DNA of 11,727 nucleotides, from NCBI GenBank assembly GCA_027577415.1, contig JANBQS010000801.1:1-11727 (forward strand), given 5' to 3'. How positions within the stretch are numbered: position 1 is the first letter of the stretch; each line of letters opens with the position of its first letter. The notes beneath the pieces were generated by a model that was not told the origin of the DNA, did not search any database, and was given only the letters and a program-made list of their open reading frames with translations. Positions 1 through 6,900 of the stretch are shown piece after piece. The DNA is from Coemansia sp. RSA 922. Taxonomy: Eukaryota > Kickxellomycota > Kickxellomycetes > Kickxellales > Kickxellaceae. Made by a program: the position numbers and the translations under genes.

Positions 1-237
1 GATGTAAGACAGTCATCACGCGTGTATATTGGAAAGGGGCATATAATGTTGAATAGCGTGAGCACAAAGAGGCATAAGTTGGTGTGGCGCTATGTGGCGT
101 GGAACTGAGTTGAATTGGGCGACGTGAATATAAGGGCTACTAATGTTACTGGGGGTTAGATTGATTTAGATGGAAAATAATCTTTAACATGTCTAATCAA
201 GGAACCAAATGTTCTACTTCGCTTTCACTGCCTAGGT
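1..237. other. gene-free left edge / 3' flank of methyltransferase
   Basis: This stretch lies past the stop codon of the minus-strand methyltransferase at 238-1119 and should hold its 3' UTR and polyadenylation region. I see no AATAAA on the minus strand here and no reading frame of note. A short local duplication of TGTGGCG occurs around 82-100. Nothing else can be supported. Confidence 0.5.
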
Positions 238-1119
238 TTACTGAGGTGGGTGGCAAAATATCAGAACCTCTTCCCAATCAAGATTGAGCGGCTCATCCAT
301 ATCCGAGGCGCCCGCCGCTGTCATCATCTCGCGGATAAGCACTTGATCAAATGCCTCACGCTCGGGATAATCGCGATGGTACGTGGCAAGTGCCGACCAT
401 GTAGACCAGTAGTTCTTCAGCACACGCCAAGTCACACTATAGTCCATTACCAAGGGTGATTCACCGACTACAGGCGGAAATTCTGCCGAAGGCTCGCCCT
501 GAATAGTGTTTGGGTAGATACGGCGGAATATATCGATCCACTTCCCGTTGACGAGGGCCTTGTGATAGTCGCGGTAGCCCTCAACCAAGACATCGCGCCC
601 TTGGTCCCAATACGAGCCGAGCTTGCTATCGTTCAGGCCAAACTCCTTTAGCATCGTATCACACTGCGGATAATCGACAAAGCTGGCAAAGCCGGTGTAG
701 CCAAAGATGACTAGTGTGCCAGTGGGCTTGAGCACACGTTTGGCCTCAGCAACAAATCCCTCAATGTCGAACCAGTGCGCCCCAGTCGCGACAGTAACAA
801 CATCGACAGAGCCGCTTTCAAGGAACAAAAGAGATTCGGCAGGAGACTGAACAAACTCGATTGGCGGCTGCGTGTCCACTTTGCGAGCGCTCCGAAGCAT
901 CACCTCGGATATGTCAACTCCGATAACTCTTTTGAATGCACGCTGGAGCTGCCGAGCAAAAATCCCTGTACCTGTTGCAACGTCTACAGCGAGATCAGCT
1001 GTCGCTTCTGGGTTCTTGAGGTGGTACTCGAGAATGGCATCCACAAGCGCCTCCTTGTACTGCGGACGGTTGTTTTGGTAGTTGGACGAGTCATAGATCG
1101 AGTGACTGTAGGTTGCCAT
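238..1119 (-). CDS. SAM-dependent methyltransferase, Tmt1/Crg1-like (paralogue 1)
   Basis: This encodes a predicted class I SAM-dependent methyltransferase of 293 residues, the usual size for yeast Tmt1/Crg1-type small-molecule methyltransferases. In order I see an N-terminal RPQY (18-21), the SAM-binding glycine loop VDVATGTG (45-52), VIGVDIS (65-71) with D69 placed to hold the SAM ribose, SPAESL near 92-97, GAHWF (113-117), and RVLKPTGTL (128-136). A C-terminal TWSALATYH segment (240-248) resembles a conserved block of this family. No signal peptide or membrane segment is visible, so it is probably cytosolic. The frame stays open upstream to a TTG at 1191, but the first ATG is at 1119. It sits in a strong context (A at -3, G at +4), so I start there. 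Family members methylate compounds such as trans-aconitate (Tmt1), or protect against cantharidin (Crg1). The substrate here cannot be read from sequence. A divergent relative lies 411 bp upstream on the same strand. Confidence 0.85.
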   Translation of the reverse strand: MATYSHSIYDSSNYQNNRPQYKEALVDAILEYHLKNPEATADLAVDVATGTGIFARQLQRAFKRVIGVDISEVMLRSARKVDTQPPIEFVQSPAESLLFLESGSVDVVTVATGAHWFDIEGFVAEAKRVLKPTGTLVIFGYTGFASFVDYPQCDTMLKEFGLNDSKLGSYWDQGRDVLVEGYRDYHKALVNGKWIDIFRRIYPNTIQGEPSAEFPPVVGESPLVMDYSVTWRVLKNYWSTWSALATYHRDYPEREAFDQVLIREMMTAAGASDMDEPLNLDWEEVLIFCHPPQ

Positions 1120-1237
1120 GTTGCCGTGTTGAAAATAAAAGAGTTTGTAGGAACGTATGTTGAAGGGAGAGTATGAGTGTAGGTAGTTCAATAGAGTACT
1201 TTTTTTTACTGCACTTCGTTAGCGGGTCCGTTTGCTT

Positions 1238-1245
1238 TATTTATA
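1238..1245 (-). promoter_or_regulatory. TATA box of methyltransferase paralogue 1
   Basis: The minus strand reads TATAAATA, a consensus TATA box, about 120 nt upstream of the ATG at 1119. The same octamer at a similar distance precedes the small zinc-finger ORF at 11378, which supports it as a promoter element of this genome. Transcription would then start near 1205-1215. No other ATG occurs in the inferred 5' UTR in the coding frame. Confidence 0.55.
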
Positions 1246-1320
1246 GCTGCTTTTTCGGCATAACTATTTCCCGACTCTAGGCCATTACAGGCCTAATGTC
1301 CTACCAGAAACCCCGACCTA

Positions 1321-1327
1321 TGACTCA
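1321..1327. promoter_or_regulatory. TGACTCA Gcn4/AP-1-type bZIP site
   Basis: A perfect TGACTCA palindrome lies about 76 bp upstream of the TATA box and about 200 bp upstream of the methyltransferase ATG. This is the classic Gcn4/AP-1 binding sequence. A 7-mer arises by chance often enough that regulation by amino-acid starvation or stress remains a hypothesis. Confidence 0.3.
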
Positions 1328-1419
1328 CACGACCAGCAGAATCCACACAGACAACGCTTATACACAATGCGGATACTAATTTTATCTGGTTGTGTTGGAC
1401 AAGAATACATTGCTTGGCG

Positions 1420-1435
1420 GGCTAATAGTTTAGCC
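1420..1435. repeat. perfect small inverted repeat (6-bp arms, 4-nt loop)
   Basis: GGCTAA and TTAGCC flank the tetranucleotide TAGT. The hairpin lies about 95 bp past the stop of the upstream methyltransferase, so it would sit in its 3' UTR or just beyond. Its function is unknown and it may be chance. Confidence 0.25.
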
Positions 1436-1530
1436 ACTACGTGTTGACTTGCCACAGATGAAGTGCTATCTATGCATTTGAAATTTGATTTGATGTGTGA
1501 ATCATGATACTCAATAGTAGATATGATGGG

Positions 1531-2406
1531 CTATAGCCGCTTTCGCGCAACAATGGCAAAATGTGGCCACTCAATTTTGACCTCCTCGCTGCCGGATTTT
1601 CCCAGAGCACTCTGCTGCTCGTCAAAGAACGTGTCGATTATATCAGCATCGTGTGGATGTTGGTCTTTCCATGATTTGTACGCCGACCATGTCTTCATGT
1701 AGGCCCTAAACCCATCAAGCGGCATTGTCCTGGAGTCAATCCACGACTCTGGCAAAACATTTATTCCGTGCAGACCTGTCGCTTGCTCAGTCTTTGGAAA
1801 CTGCAGATGCTGTACGTCAGTGTATCCTGTGCTGGCCTGGATCGCATCCAGAAATGGCGCGTAAAGTTCGTCGATGAGTGTATAACCATTGTCCCAGTAG
1901 TTCCTGAGCAAGCGTTTATCCGTTGCAAGAGTGCGCGCAAATGTGCGCCCTTTCATGGACTCTGGCCAGCTAGCTATCTCCGGATATCCATAGCCGACCA
2001 GAACTAGGGTGCCGCCTGGTCGCAGCACACGCTGTGCCTCTGACAAAAAATCGGCGAATTTGAACCAGTGAGCGCCTTGCATAACGGCCAATAAATCGAC
2101 AGTGTCTGTGGCGATGGGCAAGCTCTCGCCAAAGCCTTGCTTGTACTTAACATTGACAATGTTGTTAGTACGGGCGTTGTTCCGGGCAGACTCTATCATA
2201 CTGAGAGACGGATCAACGCCGAGTACGTGATCGAATTCAGACGACAGATTAACTGTAAAGGTGCCTGGGCCGCAGGCAATATCGGCAGCGCAAACTCGCT
2301 TGCCGACGTGGTATCCCAGCAACCACTGTACAAGCGCTCGGTTGTAAGCAGGGCGCAGTGCCAAGTACGCATCGGCGTTAAATCCCTTGAATGAAAAGGC
2401 AGACAT
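1531..2406 (-). CDS. SAM-dependent methyltransferase, Tmt1/Crg1-like (paralogue 2)
   Basis: This encodes a second class I SAM-dependent methyltransferase, of 291 residues. In order I see RPAY (18-21), the glycine-rich SAM loop ADIACGPGT (41-49), VLGVDPS (61-67) with the acidic ribose-binding D65, GFGESLP (91-97), GAHWF (111-115), RVLRPGGTL (126-134), a YWDNG block, and a C-terminal TWSAYKSW segment. The order and spacing match the neighbouring paralogue: RP-x-Y lies at residues 18-21 in both and GAHWF differs by only two positions. The linkers differ a lot, so the duplication is old or the substrate has changed. The ATG at 2406 has A at -3. There is no signal peptide or membrane segment, which suggests a soluble cytosolic enzyme. 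The family is clear; trans-aconitate or another small acid or lipid is possible as substrate, but unproven. Confidence 0.86.
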   Translation of the reverse strand: MSAFSFKGFNADAYLALRPAYNRALVQWLLGYHVGKRVCAADIACGPGTFTVNLSSEFDHVLGVDPSLSMIESARNNARTNNIVNVKYKQGFGESLPIATDTVDLLAVMQGAHWFKFADFLSEAQRVLRPGGTLVLVGYGYPEIASWPESMKGRTFARTLATDKRLLRNYWDNGYTLIDELYAPFLDAIQASTGYTDVQHLQFPKTEQATGLHGINVLPESWIDSRTMPLDGFRAYMKTWSAYKSWKDQHPHDADIIDTFFDEQQSALGKSGSEEVKIEWPHFAIVARKRL

Positions 2407-2501
2407 TGTGAGTTGAAATTCTGGTAAAGCTGCAATAGACTAGCGAGCGAGTGCTGATAGATCCTCAGTTTACTTATTCGTACAAGGCAAACCGTATTAT
2501 G

Positions 2502-2509
2502 TATATATG
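2502..2509 (-). promoter_or_regulatory. TATA-like element of methyltransferase paralogue 2
   Basis: An alternating TA run (ATATATA on the minus strand) lies about 96-103 nt upstream of the ATG at 2406. This is close to the TATA-to-ATG distance of the downstream paralogue. It is weaker than the TATAAATA form, so the call is tentative. Confidence 0.4.
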
Positions 2510-2620
2510 TCAGGGAGGCAAAGTTGGTGGCAAACACTGGATACCAAAGCAACAATAGTTTATTTTTATGGCTAACGCCGTAGTGGAGAGGAGCATTGCA
2601 GTGTCGCATATTACGTAGAC

Positions 2621-2626
2621 CACGTG
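2621..2626. promoter_or_regulatory. CACGTG E-box
   Basis: A perfect CACGTG palindrome lies about 215 bp upstream of the methyltransferase ATG at 2406. In yeasts this core is bound by Cbf1 (methionine/SAM-pathway genes) and Pho4 (phosphate genes). A link to SAM supply would be attractive for a methyltransferase, but that is inference from six bases. Confidence 0.22.
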
Positions 2627-3153
2627 TTAGGCAAGACGCACACTATCTCCTCCACATGGCAAATTATGCACTAGTATTTGGGAGAGAGGCTATCGGAGTC
2701 CGGAGGCCTGCGGCCCTGTCAAATGTCCGCCATCTAGTTCCTAGATAAAGCAGTTCAAGCTTTGATTGCCATACGCCCATGATTGTGCAAGAGTAAAACA
2801 CGGCCTATTCTGGGCGCTTGCGTACAAAAAAGTTCCCACGAGATTACTAGGGACTCTCGTAAAAGTTTGGCGGTAGATTTGATAGTGCGGACTGGCAATG
2901 TATCCAATCGATCTTACTCGATGGGGGGTTTGTTACCGCAATAACATGTTTGAGTCCCAAGCGGAAGTTGTAGATCCTGGCTCAATTTAGCTGGCCAGTT
3001 TCAATTGTGCCATGCTTGAGAGGGCGTGAATGAGAAAATAAATGTGGGGAGCGACGACAGCGGTGGTGTGCGTAGTCGGCATATGTCGTTCGAGAAGGGG
3101 CTGCTGTTCGCCCATTCAGCCTCAAAAATCCAGAATCCCCTGCATGTGACAGC

Positions 3154-3240
3154 CTTCTAGAGCGTCTGCTACAGAAGCAGTCGAAGTTCTCTCAACTCGC
3201 TCTAGAAGTGGAGCGTAGTTTCTTCTAAAGGAATGCTACG
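3154..3240. repeat. cluster of nested inverted repeats
   Basis: Perfect 11-nt arms CTTCTAGAGCG (3154-3164) and CGCTCTAGAAG (3198-3208) enclose a 33-nt segment. That segment itself contains a perfect 5-bp hairpin, CTGCT (3166-3170) with AGCAG (3176-3180). Immediately after, CGTAG (3214-3218) pairs with CTACG (3236-3240). The region could form a two-armed structure as DNA or RNA, or hold paired protein sites. I recognise no known RNA family or transposon end. Confidence 0.45.
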
Positions 3241-3464
3241 TCTGAGTGATCCAACAGTGCATTCCAATGTTGAGAGAATTGTGATGATGTTTCAAGTGCA
3301 AAGGCTGCACAGAAAAAGAGATGAGGCTTGAGGACACTCGTCTTGGCAGTCCACAAAGCAGCCATGTCTCGCAAGTTGTGCTTTTCTATGATCCAATCGC
3401 ATGCAAAGGGTGATGAGGACCGCCTGCTTCCATGAAGACTATTCTACACAGTACATTCTTTCCA

Positions 3465-3474
3465 CGAAGCTTCG
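3465..3474. promoter_or_regulatory. heat-shock-element-like palindrome
   Basis: CGAAGCTTCG is a perfect 10-bp palindrome containing GAA-2nt-TTC, two correctly spaced inverted heat-shock units. A third unit, TTC at 3460-3462, is offset by one base from ideal spacing. The site lies about 165 bp upstream of the likely TATA-like element of the Ca2+-ATPase gene. Hsf1 binding is a guess from the motif. Confidence 0.25.
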
Positions 3475-3631
3475 AAAGTGGAGGGAGACTAGCGCGCGCT
3501 CGATACATCCACCCTTTTTTTTCTTTCTTTTTGCTCGCACCATGTTTGCTTGCTTATAGTTATTTTCCTTTGCTGTAGCACCGAAACTTCGACAGAGCTT
3601 GAAATGCCAAGCGCTCGTCTTTTCTCTCTCC

Positions 3632-3639
3632 TTTAAATA
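3632..3639 (+). promoter_or_regulatory. TATA-like element of the Ca2+-ATPase gene
   Basis: TTTAAATA lies within the pyrimidine-rich tract upstream of the Ca2+-ATPase. Initiation would fall roughly at 3660-3690, followed by about 70-95 nt of leader before the probable intron at 3757. This is not a strong consensus, and pyrimidine-rich promoters can work without a TATA box. Confidence 0.3.
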
Positions 3640-3756
3640 CTCGCTCTTATTGCCGTTCTGACTTCTCCAACCTCTCCGCACACTCGTACACTTTTTTTGG
3701 CTCCACTGAATTTCCCTTTGCAAAACATTTTTTATTTGCTTACGCATTTCCTAAAG

Positions 3757-3820
3757 GTAAGTGCGGCATTTGGCCCTACTCTGACGGAAACCCGTCGTTG
3801 ACGACACTCTACAACACCAG
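3757..3820 (+). other. probable 5'-UTR spliceosomal intron (64 nt)
   Basis: The donor reads AAAG/GTAAGTG, a textbook fungal 5' splice site. TTGAC near 3799-3803 is a plausible branch sequence, and CACCAG ends the intron at 3820 (an alternative AG follows at 3824). At 64 nt it is a typical fungal intron length. It lies wholly upstream of the first ATG (3855), so removing it does not change the protein. The donor is strong; the acceptor is less certain. Confidence 0.5.
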
Positions 3821-3854
3821 TCAGCTCTTATCCACTATTATTAACAAGCCTCAC

Positions 3855-3920
3855 ATGATGTCCTCAATTTTGTACTTTCCGTGTCTGCGCCACACTTTGC
3901 CACCTCCCTGCCCTTCTTGA
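3855..3920 (+). CDS. upstream ORF (21 codons) overlapping the ATPase start
   Basis: Two consecutive ATGs (3855 and 3858) are the first start codons downstream of the putative promoter. They open a 21-codon frame that ends in TGA at 3918-3920. The A of that stop is also the A of the ATPase ATG (sequence TGATG). Scanning ribosomes should meet this uORF first, so it probably represses the ATPase or makes its translation depend on reinitiation or leaky scanning. The peptide begins MMSSILYFP and is proline- and cysteine-rich at its end. It is probably a regulatory uORF rather than a functional protein. Confidence 0.45.
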   Translation: MMSSILYFPCLRHTLPPPCPS

Positions 3921-6900
3921 TGCCATCAATTATAAATCGTAGTAAGCCGACTCGTAAATACCAAAGCAGCACAGCCAGCACAACCACAAGTGGCTTGCGT
4001 TTCCATATGGACCTGCATATAGCCGGCTCTGAGTGGACACCAACGGCTGTCCCCGAGACAGTGGTCTCTCAATCGACATCGCCGCTTCAGCAACAGCCAA
4101 TCCTCCTGTCGAGCGAGAACAGCATGTCTTACACAGAAAAGGGCCCCAGCCTGGCAATGGCTTTACAAGTCGAGGGCCCCGACCCCGATGAGCTGTCGAC
4201 CATGGTCGGCGACAAGGACGTTGATGCGCTGCGTGCTCTGGGCGGCACTACCGGTCTCTTGCTCGGTCTTGGAGTCAATTCCGATATGGGCCTGGTTCCT
4301 GCCCCCTACAGCACTCCCACTGCCGCCGCAGCACCAGTCGAGCCCGTTGAACCCAATATTACAGGCTCCAAGGCTGACGAACTAGCCAGATTGCTTGCCA
4401 CCGAGCAGGGCACCGATGATCTTGTCTGGCTAGCCGAGTTCGAGGCAGATCGCAAGGTACATGCCGACCGTGGTGACCGCTACGGTATCAATATCCTGCC
4501 GCCCGCCGATTCGCGCTCCTTTTTGGGGCTCGTGTGGGATACGTTGCACGACAAGATGTTGATTCTGCTCATAGTTGCCGCAATTGTCTCGCTGGGCATC
4601 GGTATCTACCAGGACGTGCGTGTCACTGGCGACCCTATCGAGGACAACCAGGATGTGCATTGGGTGGAGGGCTTTGCTATCATTGTCGCCATTTCCGTCA
4701 TCACGCTCGTTTCGTCGATTAACGACTTTCAAAAGGAAAAACAGTTCCGCAGGCTTAACGCCAAGAAGAACAACCGCCGTGTCCGCGTGACTCGTGGCGG
4801 TCAGGAGCGGCTAGTGTCGACCAACTGCGTCCTGGTTGGCGACATAATGCACATTGAGCCCGGAGATATTATGTGTGCCGACGGCGTTGTTTTGTCATCC
4901 TCCAACCTCAAGTGCGACGAGAGCTCGGTTACGGGTGAGAGTGACGCCATCAAGAAAGGCCGCCTAGAGGAGGCTGAGCGTGCCACTGCCGAGCGCAAGA
5001 ACCGGCGCCAGCGTCGCCGTGCTGAGCTCCGCAATAAGCGCAACGAGCAGCGGGCTCAGGCACACCGTCTAAAGGACAGCAGCAAGATCAACGAAATCGA
5101 GCCTGTCGACTTTAATGAGCAATCGGGCATAGACGCCGATGACTCGACCGACGCCGATGACTTGCAGCAGCCCGAAACGGCGGACGCCAAGCAGATTATT
5201 GGTGATAAGCACGAGATAGACTTTAGCTCTCAGCAGGAGCCACCTGCACTGTCGTTCGAGGCTGCTGACCGGCGCCTCAAGGCACACTCGGGCAAGCGAG
5301 TCGACCCCTTCTTGATCTCGGGCAGTCGTGTGCTAGAAGGCGTGGGTCGTTGCGTGATAGTTGCAGTAGGCGAAAAGTCCTTTAACGGTCGCATCATCAT
5401 GTCCCTGCGAACCAAGAGCGAGCCTACTCCACTGCAAGCCAAGCTTAACGGTCTGGCAGAGCTTATCGCCAAGCTCGGCGGCGCGGCCGGTTTGCTAATG
5501 TTCCTCGTTCTGATTATCAAGTACGCCATCCAGCTTGGTCGCCACGAGACCGATCGCGACGCAACTAGCGTCGTTGATAGTGTTGTGCGCATCGTCATCT
5601 CGGCTGTCACCGTGGTTGTAGTAGCAGTACCCGAGGGTCTGCCCCTGGCAGTGACGCTAGCGCTCGCTGTGGCTACTAGTCGCATGCTCAAGGACAACTG
5701 CTTTGTGCGTCTGCTTGCGGCGTGCGAGACGATGGGCAATGCAACTACCATCTGCTCGGACAAGACAGGTACACTGACTCAGAACCGCATGACTGTTGTT
5801 GCTGGCTGTCTTGGTGACCAGTACCAGTTTAGCTCATATCCTCCCGGCACATCAGAGATGCAGCGCCGCAAGGCTCGCCAGCCGCCTACCGATGGCCTAG
5901 TGACTGATATGGCGGGTCGTGCTGTGCCACTAGAAATGGCAGTAGTCCCCACGTTGCTCGAGACTGAGACTCGTCGCCAGCGGCGCTTGCGTGACCGTCG
6001 TCACCGTCACCGCCGTCGCAAGGGCCGTCCTGTAGGCACCTCGGGATATTCTTCATCCAGCGCCTTGACGCCAGGGTCCGACACGACACCCAGCTTCTCT
6101 GGCATATCGGATATTAGCGATTATAGCAACGAGGATGACGACGACCTCATTATTGCCACCGCCGAGTTGGCCCAAGAGGCGCCCCAGGCAATCCTGAACT
6201 TGTGTTACGACGCTATTGCCGTCAATTCTACGGCGTTTATCCCTGCCGAGGACCCGCTGGCCGACTCTGGAGATGCATCTGACGACGAGCTGCTAGGTGG
6301 TGGCAGCATTCGTGCTAGATCTGCTCCGCTCTGGCGCCGGCTGCTGCGGCGACTGCGCCCGCGCAAGGGTCGTAAGGCCAATGCCGTAGCGGACAATGCA
6401 CTTGAGGAGAGCCGAGGCGAATCTCCTGGCGCACCCTCAAACGCCGACAGGTTTTCGGGATCCAAGACCGAGACTGCGTTGCTCTCGTGGTCCGAGTTGC
6501 TTGGCGCTGCCAACTACGTTCAGCTGCGCGACAAGGACGTGGACCAGCATGTGCATGTGTGGCCGTTCAGCTCCGAACGCAAGTCGATGAGCACGCTGGT
6601 ACGCGTGCGCCGCCGCGAAGACGGCAAGATGATCTGGCGTTTGTATGTCAAGGGTGCCCCCGAGATGGTTGTCCAAAGCTGCCGCTGGATAGTCGACGTT
6701 GACGGCGCCTTCCAGACTCAAGACCAGGAGGAGATCATGAACGAGCGCCTAATCTCCCCGCTTCCTCCCGGGAGCATTGCTGCGGTCACTGACAAAGACA
6801 GGCGTATCAGCAGTGAGGACAGTCCAGGCACTGTGCACGCCAACATCCCACAGATCAACCTTGACCATGGTAGCGACAATGACGATGCTAGCGATGCTGG

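Larger units (their letters stand above)
1120..1530 (-). other. intergenic region between the two methyltransferase genes
   Basis: This 411-bp interval contains the 3' flank of the upstream methyltransferase (stop at 1531) and the promoter of the downstream one (ATG at 1119). It holds a TATA box (1238-1245), a TGACTCA site (1321-1327) and a small perfect hairpin (1420-1435). No reading frame worth calling is present. Having its own TATA box argues for separate transcription of the downstream gene. Confidence 0.6.
2407..3919. other. 1.5-kb divergent intergenic/promoter region
   Basis: This gap separates the minus-strand methyltransferase from the plus-strand Ca2+-ATPase, so it should hold both promoters. 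The left part holds a TA-rich TATA-like element and a CACGTG E-box. The middle (about 2830-3240) holds several dyad-symmetric sequences and no convincing reading frame. The right part (about 3505-3750) is strongly pyrimidine-rich on the plus strand, as is common around transcription starts of fungal housekeeping genes, and is followed by a probable 5'-UTR intron and an upstream ORF. The lysine- and arginine-rich minus-strand frame at 3439-3747 is an artefact of the pyrimidine tract. Confidence 0.6.

Noticed and set aside
1120..1191. 24-residue N-terminal extension of methyltransferase paralogue 1
   Set aside because: It begins at a TTG codon. The first ATG, at 1119, has a strong context and aligns the RP-x-Y motif with the paralogue at residues 18-21.
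2048..2066. tRNA B-box look-alike GGTTCAAATTC on the minus strand
   Set aside because: It lies inside the methyltransferase coding sequence and encodes the conserved HWF motif. No A-box or cloverleaf partner sequences surround it.
2977..3123. Possible calcineurin/Crz1 sites (GNGGCKCA-like) upstream of the ATPase
   Set aside because: The best matches (CTGGCTCA at 2977-2984 and GAGGCTGA on the minus strand at 3116-3123) each miss one consensus base. Such 7-of-8 matches are expected by chance in this length.
3281..3287. GTGATGA resembling a C/D snoRNA C box
   Set aside because: No CTGA D box or terminal stem follows within a plausible distance.
3439..3747. Minus-strand frame of 102 codons, rich in Lys and Arg
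   Set aside because: Its composition is explained by the plus-strand pyrimidine tract of the ATPase promoter. It has low complexity and no recognisable domain.
3881..3919. 13-residue N-terminal extension of the Ca2+-ATPase
   Set aside because: It begins at GTG, with no ATG in frame before the upstream stop at 3842-3844. Translation should start at 3920 or later.
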